NCBI GenBank assembly: GCA_030704615.1
Contig: CM060731.1
Location: forward strand, 29,016,001-29,080,000
Direction of reading: 5' to 3'
From: Takakia lepidozioides
Lineage: Eukaryota > Streptophyta > Takakiopsida > Takakiales > Takakiaceae
DNA: 64,000 bases
The notes under the pieces were generated by a model. That model did not search any database and was not told where the DNA came from. It saw only the letters and a list, made by a program, of their open reading frames with translations. The translations under genes and the position numbers were made by a program. Of the stretch, positions 1-9,911 are shown one piece after another. How positions within the stretch are numbered: the stretch's first letter is position 1; the number at the start of each line of letters is the position of its first letter.

Positions 1-3000
1 TTTGATATGCACGGTCAACATCCCATACATTGGAACATCCCAGTATAACACAATTTATGGCTGCAAGGGACACAGCTTCACCACTCGCATGTATTTCTGC
101 CAACTTATAATATGCCTGCACACAACAGAGACTCATCGTGAGCCCAAGTCTAAATCAACTCTCCAATCGGCAAAATCAAGAAAACAGACTCAAGGGTTGA
201 ATTCTTCTGCACAGTTCAGGTTCCTTTACTCTATATGCAAGCCCAGAACTTTTTAGGTCACCGTCGCGACAAACAAACATATACTCGCATTACAGACCCA
301 TGCTTTGGATATTTACCCAATTAGCCTAACATGCTACAGCAGGTTTGGCTGACAGCTCAACCCTGCACCATATCATAAACATGACCTGTGCAGATAGTGC
401 AGATTGCTGGCTTCATTACTAATTTCTGACAGGAAGCACGAAAGTAAAGATATATGCCCACCTCACCCAGCTATATCTCAGAGACACGCACAAACTCAAA
501 TGTCCCACAAAACCACACCAACTTGTCAAAATCTTGGACACTCACAAACTTGCCTGTACCTTCAAAAGTTTAGAAATCTGGAGCATTATGTAACATTCTG
601 ATCATGGATTGTAGTGACTTACTCACCGCATCCAGAGCTGCAGGCCCTGCTTGTGTGATGGCCTGTACAAGTGGCAGCAAAGATGAAAATGGAGACATAA
701 TCTCAATATCCTTCCCGTGGTTAAGCTCCAATTCACGCACTGTGGTAAATGCAGTAGTGAAGTCTCCCGCAGAAGAGCAAGCATGTACACGAGCTAAAAA
801 AGCAGCCGGACACGGAACCCTTGTTGTGCCAATAGATTTCAGAAGAATGTCCCAGGCCTCATTTGAGAGGGCAGTGTTTCCTGTGCGAGCAGCAGTGCCA
901 AGCAAAGCTACCATGCCCCCTTCATCCATGGTAAGCCCATTTGCAGACTGTGTAGATGTATGCTGGTTTAGAGTCTGCAGAGAAAGAAGGGCGCACTCTG
1001 CATCATCAACTTCTGTTGATGCAGTAGCTAGCTCCCCAACTGTCTGTACCTGTGGCACTAGCTGTTGACTCTGCATACAGCGACTTCCCACATGTAAGTG
1101 CATTGTCAAAAGATGATCCAAGTGCCCACTTGCAAACTCTTCTTCCCGGTTTATTGTTTCCGCTGTGAAAGCCACTTGAACAGAAGGCTTTAAGTAGGTC
1201 TTCAACCCCATGACAGCTTAAGCTTCTGCTCCTTTACAATACCATATTCTCTCAATGCTCTATGGCGCGGTAATCTCCCGCTGAATCACTGCAGTTGATG
1301 GATGAATTTTGCAAGAGACTGAAGCACCTGTCTGCGTTGAGATTGCAACATCCTACCAGTAGCTTGGTCATCCAATATCAACAACAGTTCCATTACCGTA
1401 ATGTCTTCTCTCAATGCTCTAAGACGTGGTAATCTCCCACGGAATCACTGCAGTTGACAAGTGATTTTTGCAAGAGCCTGATGTAACTGTCTGCGTTGAG
1501 ATTGCTTAAGCGACATCCTACCAGCAGCTAATACCAACAACAGATAGAGTTGGAAAGAGGCTTCAATGCAATAACAGAAGGGAGATGTAATTCAAGCTGC
1601 AAGTAGGACCCATTTTCTGCATTGCTTAGGGGAGCCTGCAATGATGTCCCAGACATGGAAGCTTGCAAGACAAAAGGGAAAGTGGGTTTATCCTAAGCTG
1701 AGCTAGCCATAACACTTTTGGCGGAGCAAACTTGTGAACTCAAGTATCAACCCGTAGCAAGTTACTATTGAAAATTCTGGTTCTACCTTGAGCTCCTTCA
1801 ACACAGCAACAGCAACCTGTGTCTTATGAACCCGGGCACATGCCACCAATAATTCATTGTAGGTAGTTTTGCTGGGCACAAAACCTCGGTCATACATCGC
1901 TTGCATATGTTTCAATGCTGGTGTAATCCTTCGGTCTAGCGCACACAATGCAATCACGAAATTGTAGGAGTCTCCATCAGGATGTGCCTCTGGGCCACCT
2001 TGCTCCATTCTGCAAGTCAATTAATCCTCTTCAAAGAATGGCACAGACATGAACTTTACAACATTTCAAACTTTCAACCAGAAAAAGCTTATTGACACAC
2101 CCCTAAGTTGGAAATAACTGAGGGATCCCATTGACATTAGTAAAAGTTGTCAAAACTTATTGCTAGACAGAGGTGCAGCTTGCCAGATCACAACCTTTTT
2201 GGACTCAATTGGTTGCAAAAAAGAATTAATCACTTCTCAATGGAAAGGAACATTGTATAGCAAAATGTGAGAGCCCAGTAAACTCAGAACTCACATTTGA
2301 GAGAGAACCAAATATTAAAAGAAAACCACATTCAAGGTATCGGAGATTCCAATCCACAAGTCCGCAGACCTAATTCCGTGTGATAGTCTAGGTGGCTCAG
2401 GGATGGATGCAGACCTCTCTCTCTCTCTCTCTCATAACAAATGGGTGTAATCAGTTACTTTTCAAGTATCTTTTCTGCCATCTTTGAATCCCTTTGCCGG
2501 AAGACAGCTCGCAACACAAAATTATAGGTCAGCTGCGTGGGTGTGACTCCAGCTCCTTCCATCTCACTTACAACTTGACACATGCTGTCGGGATGGGAAC
2601 CAAGTCGAAGCTTTGCATGCATCAGCAAATTGTAGGCCAGAATGTTGGGCTTGTTAGGCTTCCCCGTGACGTCTGGCAATTTCACCCAATCGTCAAACAA
2701 TCGCACAGTCTCCTCGAGCCTTCCGTGTGAAAGAGAATTGGACATTTCTCTCGCAAGTAACGCGCAATCAAGTCTTGACAAGTGCGTAGGATTTTGCAAA
2801 GAAAGCGAGGGTTTAAGAGAAGCAGGCACGATAGAAAATCCTGGAACCCTAGGCAGTGTGCTTCCCAAGGAAGAAATGGCTTGAAATCCGGGGGCGGGAT
2901 CAGATGCTGCAATGTCAGCTTCCAGCTGCGAAATTTGCAAACAATGCACGTTCGTGCTCACACCTCTTCTCCCGTGTTGATTAGAGGCAACATTCCTCCA

Positions 3001-3186
3001 CCTTGACAAACTTAAATCCCCTGCTTCCAAATTCCCATAAAAATGACCAGATGACTCGTGGGAGGATGAAATGGAGATGGAGAGAGAGGAGAGGCATCGC
3101 GACAAAACAGCAAGGGAGGGCCCATTCTTCCGTCGCCTGTGAAGGCACCTAGACAGGTGCTTCAGGGTTTCCCGGGGAACAGCCAT
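1..3186 (-). CDS. Pentatricopeptide repeat protein, At1g26460-like (5' part; gene continues past the left edge)
   Basis: Probable organellar (mitochondrial) PPR protein; such proteins bind RNA or ribosomes in the organelle. Exon 1 runs 3186-2459 and starts with a Ser/Arg-rich presequence. Exon 2 starts at 2009 after TTGCAG and joins exon 1 in phase, giving ...KILEK-MEQGGPEAH; it probably ends near 1787 (AAG|GTAGAA). The next exon covers about 1200-627 and ends at a GTGAGT donor. A further exon, 115-1, begins AYYKLAEIHASGEA and contains INCVILGCSNVWDVDRAYQ. PPR-like blocks include YNLLMHAKLRL, YNFVLRAVF and MDEGGMVALLGTAARTG. From memory, Arabidopsis At1g26460 has the same order of blocks, for example 'LNCIILGCANIWDLDRAYQ'. 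Exons 2 and 3 can be joined in phase 0, but that acceptor is weak, and an additional exon inside 1211-1780 is possible. About the last third of the protein lies outside the window. Confidence 0.85.
1249..1535. repeat. Imperfect tandem duplication, period about 159 bp, within a PPR gene intron
   Basis: Two copies of a block beginning CTCTCAATGCTC (1249 and 1408) share long stretches: GGTAATCTCCC, GAATCACTGCAGTTGA, CTGTCTGCGTTGAGATTGC and CATCCTACCAG. On the minus strand both copies can be read as short PPR-like peptides (LNAD...LLQ...NCSDS), so the unit may derive from an exon. No in-phase splice sites convinced me that it is coding now. Confidence 0.75.
2415..2433. repeat. (CT)n microsatellite
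   Basis: Uninterrupted CT dinucleotide run in the first intron of the PPR gene, about 25 bases downstream of its exon 1 donor in the direction of transcription. Confidence 0.9.
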
Positions 3187-3899
3187 TGACGTGCCGTAAA
3201 AATGCGTTGCACTCCCACTTCCCTCTTATCCTGCTGCACAAGCTGCAAATAACGCCCCCTCTTGCACCTCTCTGCACGCCTTGTAAGAGGCCATGCACTC
3301 CTCTACAACTTCCCCCGAAACCTCGCCTCCGTCATTCTACTAAACCCCCCACCCCCCCCTGCCGCCACACATCCAGCACTCGGAAAGTAAAGAAGCACAT
3401 CTCTACCATCCCGGCACAGCGATCTGCACCATCATCTTCACCATCGCATACACCACAACAGATCGGCGAAGCAAACTCAACTCGCTCGTCTCTCAATCTT
3501 GCAACCATGCGGGCCCTGCCAGCTGCTGCAACGACCAAGGCGACCGTGCACCCATCCAACGGCCAACGTAAAAACACGATCTAGCGATAATAATTAATCC
3601 ATGAGGCCCCTCTAGTTCCCCCTTGGAAAACAATCGAGGCCGTCAAAGGTGAGGAGATGATCGGTAAAGATATATCCATACATCTCACGGTCAGAAATCA
3701 CTCTCAGCCAACCAAAGCAATATGGTTCACCTCTATTGCGGTGGTCGTACTCTTCAGTTCTAAATGGGATGGGTGTATAGGAAGAATGGTACCATTAAGA
3801 GCATCATTTGGTTCTTCACCATGGTCGATGCACAACCATGGAGTCGATTGTGACGTTGCAGAACAGAGTAAGTAAGACTTATGTTGAAGCAAGCAAAGG
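3187..3899. other. Intergenic stretch upstream of the PPR gene
   Basis: Immediately upstream of the PPR start codon on the minus strand, so it should hold that gene's 5' leader and promoter. The near half is C-rich on the plus strand, including a cytosine-rich run near 3345-3360. Open frames here on both strands are compositional and match no family I recognise. No clear TATA box could be assigned. Confidence 0.4.
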
Positions 3900-4054
3900 A
3901 AGCAACCGATGGTGTCACTTAACCCTAAAGGACTATACTGCCTTCCAGCAAGAAGGTGGACAGTGGACACACTAATCGGAGATTGAACCCGCAACCACTT
4001 CCGAGGGGGAAAGTACGACAGTACCCATTACCACACGGTGACAACTTGGTTGTC
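3900..4054 (-). mobile_element. tRNA-derived SINE-like copy (family A, copy 1)
   Basis: Read on the minus strand, the element begins GACAACCAAGTTGT at 4054. It then has an A-box-like GTGTGGTAATGGGTA and a B-box-like GCGGGTTCAATCTCC about 50 bases later, the layout of a tRNA-derived RNA polymerase III promoter. A second copy with the same head and spacing lies at 6690-6829. The spacing recalls the plant Au SINE family, but that assignment is from memory. The 3' limit is approximate. Confidence 0.55.
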
Positions 4055-4316
4055 GGCCAATACAACTATAAAAGGGGGATAACAGGGTCAACCCATACTT
4101 CTTCGGACAACAACGTCCAGATTATACGACATGGGGTGCATTGTTAATTTGTTGATGGGGTCTATTCAAGTCTTATGAAGATGGACTGCCTTGTGTTCCG
4201 ATGAATTGTTAATTTGTAGATGGTGTATATACAGAATTTTATGGGTTTGGTTTGGATTCAGCAAGCAGTTTTGGATTATGAATGTTGTTTAGGAAATGTT
4301 TGCCTAATGCGCATAG

Positions 4317-4572
4317 TGAGAAGAAAACAGCTCAGTTGGATAGAGCACTCAGTGTCACCCAGGTGATTTTGGGTTCATATCCGGCTACCTTGTCGGGAGT
4401 GGTATATTCTTCTCTCCCTTCCCTTGGGCAGTGTCCCTAGAGCCTTGTGCTCGGCGCCTCATGGCGAGGTTACTACGAAAGAGGTTATTTTCTCCTCTCA
4501 CCACAATTAAGGGGCCTAATTTGTGAGCGGTCGCTCCCGGGTATTTCCCTTAATTAAAAAAAAAGAAAAAGG
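4317..4572 (+). mobile_element. tRNA-derived SINE (family B)
   Basis: The head contains CAGCTCAGTTGGATAGAGCA, an almost perfect tRNA D-arm/A box. GGGTTCATATCCGGCTACC, a B-box/T-arm match, follows about 50 bases later. A tRNA-unrelated body of roughly 170 bases comes next, and the element ends in an A-rich tail (TTAATTAAAAAAAAAG). This is the standard anatomy of a plant SINE. The degenerate acceptor region and the tail argue against a functional tRNA gene. Confidence 0.7.
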
Positions 4573-4808
4573 GGTAGCTCTAGGTTATGCAAAAGTTGTT
4601 TTTTTCTACCAAAAACAAAAAATGACGACGATGATGTGGTAAAGATGGCATGGCACTATGATACCCTATTCCTGCTCTACACTAAAACCCTGCACTAACA
4701 CCTAGGCCCACCTAGATTTCCCCATTCTTACTGTGCTTTCTTGCCAAAATCTCGCTCCTGAGTTTTGAGCTCTCCTACGACGGATTTTTTTCTCGCTTTT
4801 ATTTTACA

Positions 4809-4895
4809 TGGGGAGATGGCAAGGGATTCATGGGTTGTCTTTGATTCGGCTGTTTCCTGCCAACGGGCAATTTTTTTATTAGGATACTTGGTAGC
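4809..4895 (+). repeat. Dispersed repeat R1, copy 1
   Basis: GGGGAGATGGCAAGGGATTC through TTGGTAGCC is clearly related to 6402-6490 (GGGGAGATGCCAGGGGTTC...CTCGTAGC), with shared blocks ATTCATGGGTTGT/GTTCATGGGTTGT, TTTGATTC and TTTTTATT. Probably remnants of one mobile element. No coding capacity was recognised. Confidence 0.7.
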
Positions 4896-5694
4896 CTCGG
4901 AGAATCCACTCCCCATATAGTCTAGGGAATCGCGTGCAAGAAAGAGGTATTTTTTATAAGGGTAAATTTTTTTCCATCCACCCTATAATTATTCTATTCT
5001 GTAATATTAAAAATTATCCATCAGGCTATTTGTTTAATATTTGATTGTAATCATCAAATATTTGACACCCTATAGTAACACAAAAGTAAAACAAATTTAT
5101 CTTATAATGTAAAATATTTTATTATTTGTTTAATACAAACTCATTGAGAGCTTCAGCATCAACACCATTCAAGGTGTAAACAACTGTTATATGTCATAGT
5201 TACTGAACTGATAAAAATGAGAAAAAAACAAAGTCAGAAAAAAACAATGTATAACTAAACCAAAACGTATCTTCCATAAATCAAGTCCAATCATCCAAGC
5301 CCAGTCCAAGTCTTGTCATCTAGGTGTCATCTAGGTCCAACGAGTCATTTATGAAGTCCAAGTACAAATATACCTTAGAATGAATGACATATATTCTCGC
5401 CATTGTGGTCCCCCTTATGTAGTTCTGAAAAATATATAATTGGATCACATATTCGTAATCTTATTTTTATTTAAATATGGTAAACAGAAAATAAGGACAC
5501 CCAATTTTATTTCTAAAAATATTGAAATTATTTTACCTTCAAAAAAATATGGTATCCTATATTTTTTTGCATGCCATTTGGAAAATAACGGAAGTAACTT
5601 CCCCGGGTTGGTAGCATTAGCTCTAAACGTATTGGAAAGGTGGAAGCAGAAAAAGCGAAAGTAAATCTCTATTCTGTGTTCAAGCACTTGAAAG
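4896..5694. other. AT-rich spacer without recognised genes
   Basis: Strongly AT-rich compared with the gene regions. Overlapping short open frames on both strands at 5440-5699 show no protein-like composition. A gene was looked for and none was seen. The stretch lies between R1 and R2 repeat fragments and may be the interior of the same decayed element. Confidence 0.5.
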
Positions 5695-5765
5695 ACCATT
5701 GTAATATCAGGTTGGTATTTCTAAACCGACTCTAGAAGAGTTAACAGCTTGCTTGAGCCATACTC
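5695..5765 (+). repeat. Dispersed repeat R2, copy 1
   Basis: CCATTGTAATATCAGGTTGG followed by TTTCTAAACC and a stretch ending near GCTTG recurs at 6542-6612 with a few substitutions. R1 and R2 occur in the same order and orientation in both places, but 0.8 kb apart here and only 0.05 kb apart in the second copy. One copy therefore carries a deletion or the other an insertion. Confidence 0.7.
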
Positions 5766-6401
5766 ACAACTATATGTTAGAGCTAATGTCCATAGGGCCA
5801 TGTGAGTTTGGACACCTACCCCCCAAAAAGCTGCAGCCAACTCTAAAACTGTAGTTTTTCGTATGGAAGCAACGCCATCTTAAGCCTAGTATTCTGGTGG
5901 CCATTTGGATTGGGAGATAAAGGACAAATCAAATTGAAAGATTCATTTTTTGGGGCCTATTTGATCCAACATATATTTTTCCCTCATCCTCATGCCAAAT
6001 CATTAGGTCTGACTCGTCACTGAAGTAGCTTGAAGTTTGAAGTTTTTGGAGAAGTTCGAAGCCAACTGTATGCATTTTAGTAATCATCTAACTTCAATTA
6101 GCGCAGTTTCACGCGAAGTGAAATCAAATTGTTGATCATGGAGGCGAATATTGCTGATTACAGGCGTGCCACATCATCTCAGCATGTCATAGTCTGTGTG
6201 GGGGAGCATGGCACTTCCTATTAAAGGATGAAAACGTGGAAAGCTTGGTAGGAAAGCTTGAGCGTTGCGACCCAACAGCTTGCGCGATTCTCTTGTTCAT
6301 GTTTTCTGTCAGGTTTTCCTACCCTCCACCCTAAGCCTGCCCATGATTGTATTTTTATGCTTTTGTTTCCACATGATGCTCAAGGCTTCATTTCAGATTC
6401 G

Positions 6402-6490
6402 AGGGGAGATGCCAGGGGTTCATGGGTTGTGTTTGATTCAGTTGTTTCTCTATTGCTGGACATAATTTTTATTGGGAAAACCCTCGTAGC
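6402..6490 (+). repeat. Dispersed repeat R1, copy 2
   Basis: Second copy of the R1 block described at 4809, same orientation, followed closely by the second R2 copy. Confidence 0.7.
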
Positions 6491-6541
6491 ATGATGTCCA
6501 TGGTAGACCTTAATGTAACACCAGTCTATCGTTCGGGCACA

Positions 6542-6612
6542 AGGGCCATTGTAATATCAGGTTGGTGTTTCTAAACCAGCTTTGGAAGAATTAGCAGCCT
6601 GCTTCAACTATA
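6542..6612 (+). repeat. Dispersed repeat R2, copy 2
   Basis: Second copy of the R2 block described at 5695; begins GGCCATTGTAATATCAGGTT. Confidence 0.7.
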
Positions 6613-6689
6613 CTGGCTGTTTTGTTTTGTTTTGAAAATATATAACTCATAATATGACCGAGGTTAAAAAACATAAAATCCCAATGACC

Positions 6690-6829
6690 GTGGGTTGTGC
6701 TCGTGTGAGCATGGTCACTCGATACGAACCCCCGACATTGGACATTTCTGTGACACCAATAGGTGGATTGAATCGAGAACACTTCCAAGTGGTATGGACC
6801 CATTATCACTGGACTACAACTTGGTTGTC
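6690..6829 (-). mobile_element. tRNA-derived SINE-like copy (family A, copy 2)
   Basis: On the minus strand it begins GACAACCAAGTTGT at 6829, followed by CAGTGATAATGGGTCC (A-box-like), GGAAGTG and TCGATTCAATCC (B-box-like). Head and spacing agree with the copy at 3900-4054. The 3' limit is approximate. Confidence 0.55.
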
Positions 6830-6849
6830 ATATATATACGCTATATAGA

Positions 6850-7890
6850 TTTCACCCCCGAAAGGGGGCAGTAGTAAGGTGAAGTGGCTCTTAGTTACGT
6901 CGGCTTTGGCCGGAGTCATCTTTCTCTCTCTCTACACTATATAGAAGAGGAAAAAAAGTCTATTTCTGGAGTGGTTGGAGCATAACCCACTTAACCATCC
7001 GCATAGGTAAGATATTCTAGGCCATTGCTGGAGCTCCACTGGCGCCACATGAATGTTCATTGTGTCGTATCCGGATAAAGACTATGACAATACCATTATT
7101 GGAAGTGTGTTTGTACTTTGTTCATAAGACTTTGAGTGAGTTACTAATGCGCTTACGAAGTAATTAACCTCATACTTAAAAGCAATGCGATCTTTGCTAA
7201 TAGTGTGAGCTTATAGTGTGAGCTTGCAGTCCACTTGGCTATGGCACTAAGAGTCGACGCTAGTGCTACCACTTATAACTAGGAATGATGAAATAAAACG
7301 AGGAGTCAAGTATTAGTGGAGGTTTTATTACGGTTTGGAGAAAGAAGAATAGCGGCTGTGTCCCACGAGCTACGAAAATATAGAAGTTCTATAAAAATTA
7401 TGTGCACATCACAACTTGCACTTTGATTGGGTACCCATCCCTAGGGAAGCGGAAACACAATCCACACAATTCGTTGCATTCCTCTCATTTTCACGGAAAA
7501 GGTTATTTCCTCAAGGGCAGTACTTCGGAGCTGCCCAACGCCGATGGGGCAGACCGGGCAGAGACACACGAAATCTGGCGGTAAGTATCCGTATCCACAA
7601 CGGAGAATTTGGAGAGACCCGAAAACACGTGGCAATATATCGAATCTACATTTATTCACGGGAATATCCGTGTCAATATTGCAAAAACAATAAGTATCTA
7701 CACATCTAAATGAATCGGAGGAGCCAGCCGGTTGCCGGTCAGATGCCGTCGGAATCCGTGGGGCGAAGGTTATCGAGACCGGTGGTAGGCGGTTAGCAAC
7801 CGGCCAAGGGGGATTTCTGCCCTAGTAGCGAGAGCACAGAATCGCAGGTTCCATGGCAGCGGAGCAGACCGCCTTGTTGTCTCTACACAC
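6850..7890. other. Intergenic stretch, no gene recognised
   Basis: No open frame with protein-like composition, no tRNA, and no repeat matching elsewhere in the window. The right part (7720-7860) becomes GC-rich, as if approaching a promoter. Confidence 0.4.
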
Positions 7891-9905
7891 CGCTCGCCCT
7901 CTTTTTTTCCTTAGTAAGATGTACGTGGGAAAGGGTCTTGCTGGGAGGTTGTGGCGATGGTGATGGCGTGGAGGGAGGCAGCCTGGTCTTCTGGTTTATC
8001 AGACTTTGGCAGAGGGTCGACTAACTTCATGCATTTCCTGACTACTGTTGCGTGTGTGGCTGGGAGAGAGACAGGAGAGGGAGGGAGAGAGAAGGTGAGA
8101 GAGATTTATGAGTCTCGGTGCTGAGAGGTTTGTGCCCGTCAGCAGAGGTGCACGCGCTTTTTTGGTTGTCTGTAACGCGGACGGAGAAGAGGAGGAAGAT
8201 GCAAGATTGGTCATATTCAGTGGAAAGTGAGGAACGACTTTTGTAGGGTGAATTCTTAGCCGGTGGCGATTCTGGTGATGAGGAAGAGCCGGGAAAAGTG
8301 GTTTGCCTGGCATTGTAAGGAAGGTTTGAACGACAGACTGGTTAGTACCACATTGGTGATACGTGCACAGGGGAACGTTCCGAACTAGGACTTATGCTGT
8401 GACAATCGAACCGCGAGTCATGGCGGGACTAAGGGGCGGTGTAGGAGCGGATGTTTCATTGATGGTAGAAGGGACCAGATCTGGCAGGGGGACATACAGG
8501 AGGGGGCAGAAATGATCCTGGTGGATGGGAAGGCAGGAGATTCGATGGTTGGTGTGCCCGAATGGTTCGCTCTCAAATGGCAAGGGTAACTTAATTAGAG
8601 ATTCTGGAAACTTTCCCGAGGCACCTGGCGAAGTTGTCATGGTGGATAGTCTAAAATACCACTAAATTGCAGGTGATAGGCAGTTTCGGTAGCTAATTAC
8701 GACTGTGCAGAGACCGACATATATATCCGGAGATGCTTTAATGTCTTCGATATGCTGGGGATTTGGGACGTTATACCAGGTCAGCTTTCGCTCTGTCAGC
8801 ATTTGCTTCTCTCAAGTCAGCAAGAGACAAGTTGTTTGTGGCGGACTGCCACCAGAACTGAGATGTGGAGGTGCTCAGTCAATTGCAGCGCAAGGGTGTT
8901 GGTTTAGGTTATACTGACGCTGGTGGGCACCATGGAGGATCTTTGGAACTTAAGGACTTGTTTCAATAGGCCCCCTGTACAGCCCAGTCCTTTGCCTACA
9001 CTGGTGAACCAGGTACTTCATGTAACCAGCCTTGCTGCTATTATGATGGCAGAATGCTTTATTTATTGACTGCTTTTAGGGTTAAAAGAAACATGAGGCC
9101 TACAGGGACCTGCATCAGTATGTCAATGCTGCATCCTTGCAAGCTATAGATAAGGCAAGATGTGAGCCCTCTGGGCCCTGTTTTCATCTCGGTGAGCCAC
9201 CCTGCTGCAAGATGAACAGTACCTTAGATGTTCTGAAATGCAAGTGTCCAGTGGCGAGTTTAAATCACTCCTCAGCCTGTGATCTGAGACTTTGAAACTA
9301 AATGAAGGTGGCAGTGAAGTTTATATCACCTTTGCTAGGACACTATTATCTTGCCAAACAGCCAGAACAGTTCAGAGAGAATGTACTCATGGGACATTGT
9401 TTGCTGTAACCTTGGGGCCATAGAGAGAGAAAAAAGTTTGAGGGGTTTTGGTGGCTGGGAGTTTCTTAAGATCATATGGGGAGTATTGTAGGAGTCCATG
9501 TATTGCCAGGAACAGCCCTTGAAGAAGAGTTGTAGGAGGCCTGGCTCTTCTCTGTGCAGCTGTAGGTGAGGCAGAGTAGGGAAATTTGACGCATTGATCT
9601 GGGTTACGTTTCTACTGCCAGTCTCTGGAGAAACCTTGTAATGCAATCGAGTCAATTTCCCACAGAGCAGAGGACAAGGTGTCCCCTGAAGGCAGAAATA
9701 CAGAGTTGAGGATCAAATTCACATCTGATGTTCAGATTTTTTCCATGTCTTCCCTTTCTGCCACGGCCCATGAAAGTTGTAAAGGCAGTTTGATGGAAAT
9801 GGTGTATACACCATTTGTCTGATAAGCTCCCTGTAGGGGCAGAATCAACATCAGCAGGTAAACTAGACCTTGCTGACGTTGCTTTTTTTGTGGGTGGGTG
9901 TGCAG
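7891..9905 (+). promoter_or_regulatory. Probable 5' leader and first intron region of the PHD-SET gene
   Basis: The first supported coding exon of the downstream gene begins at an AG acceptor (9904-9905) after a T-rich tract, only 6 bases before the ATG. At least one non-coding exon must therefore lie upstream. The stretch 8040-8110 is rich in GAGAGA, typical of plant 5' leaders, and 8000-8640 is GC-rich. The exact transcription start and donor cannot be placed from sequence alone. Confidence 0.35.
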
Positions 9906-9911
9906 TTTGAC

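Noticed and set aside
604-1068. Plus-strand open frame of 154 codons
   Set aside because: Antisense shadow of the PPR exon at 627-1211, which has family motifs and consistent splice phases.
4317-4400. Functional tRNA gene
   Set aside because: A and B boxes are good, but no paired acceptor stem was seen and an A-tailed body follows, as in a SINE.
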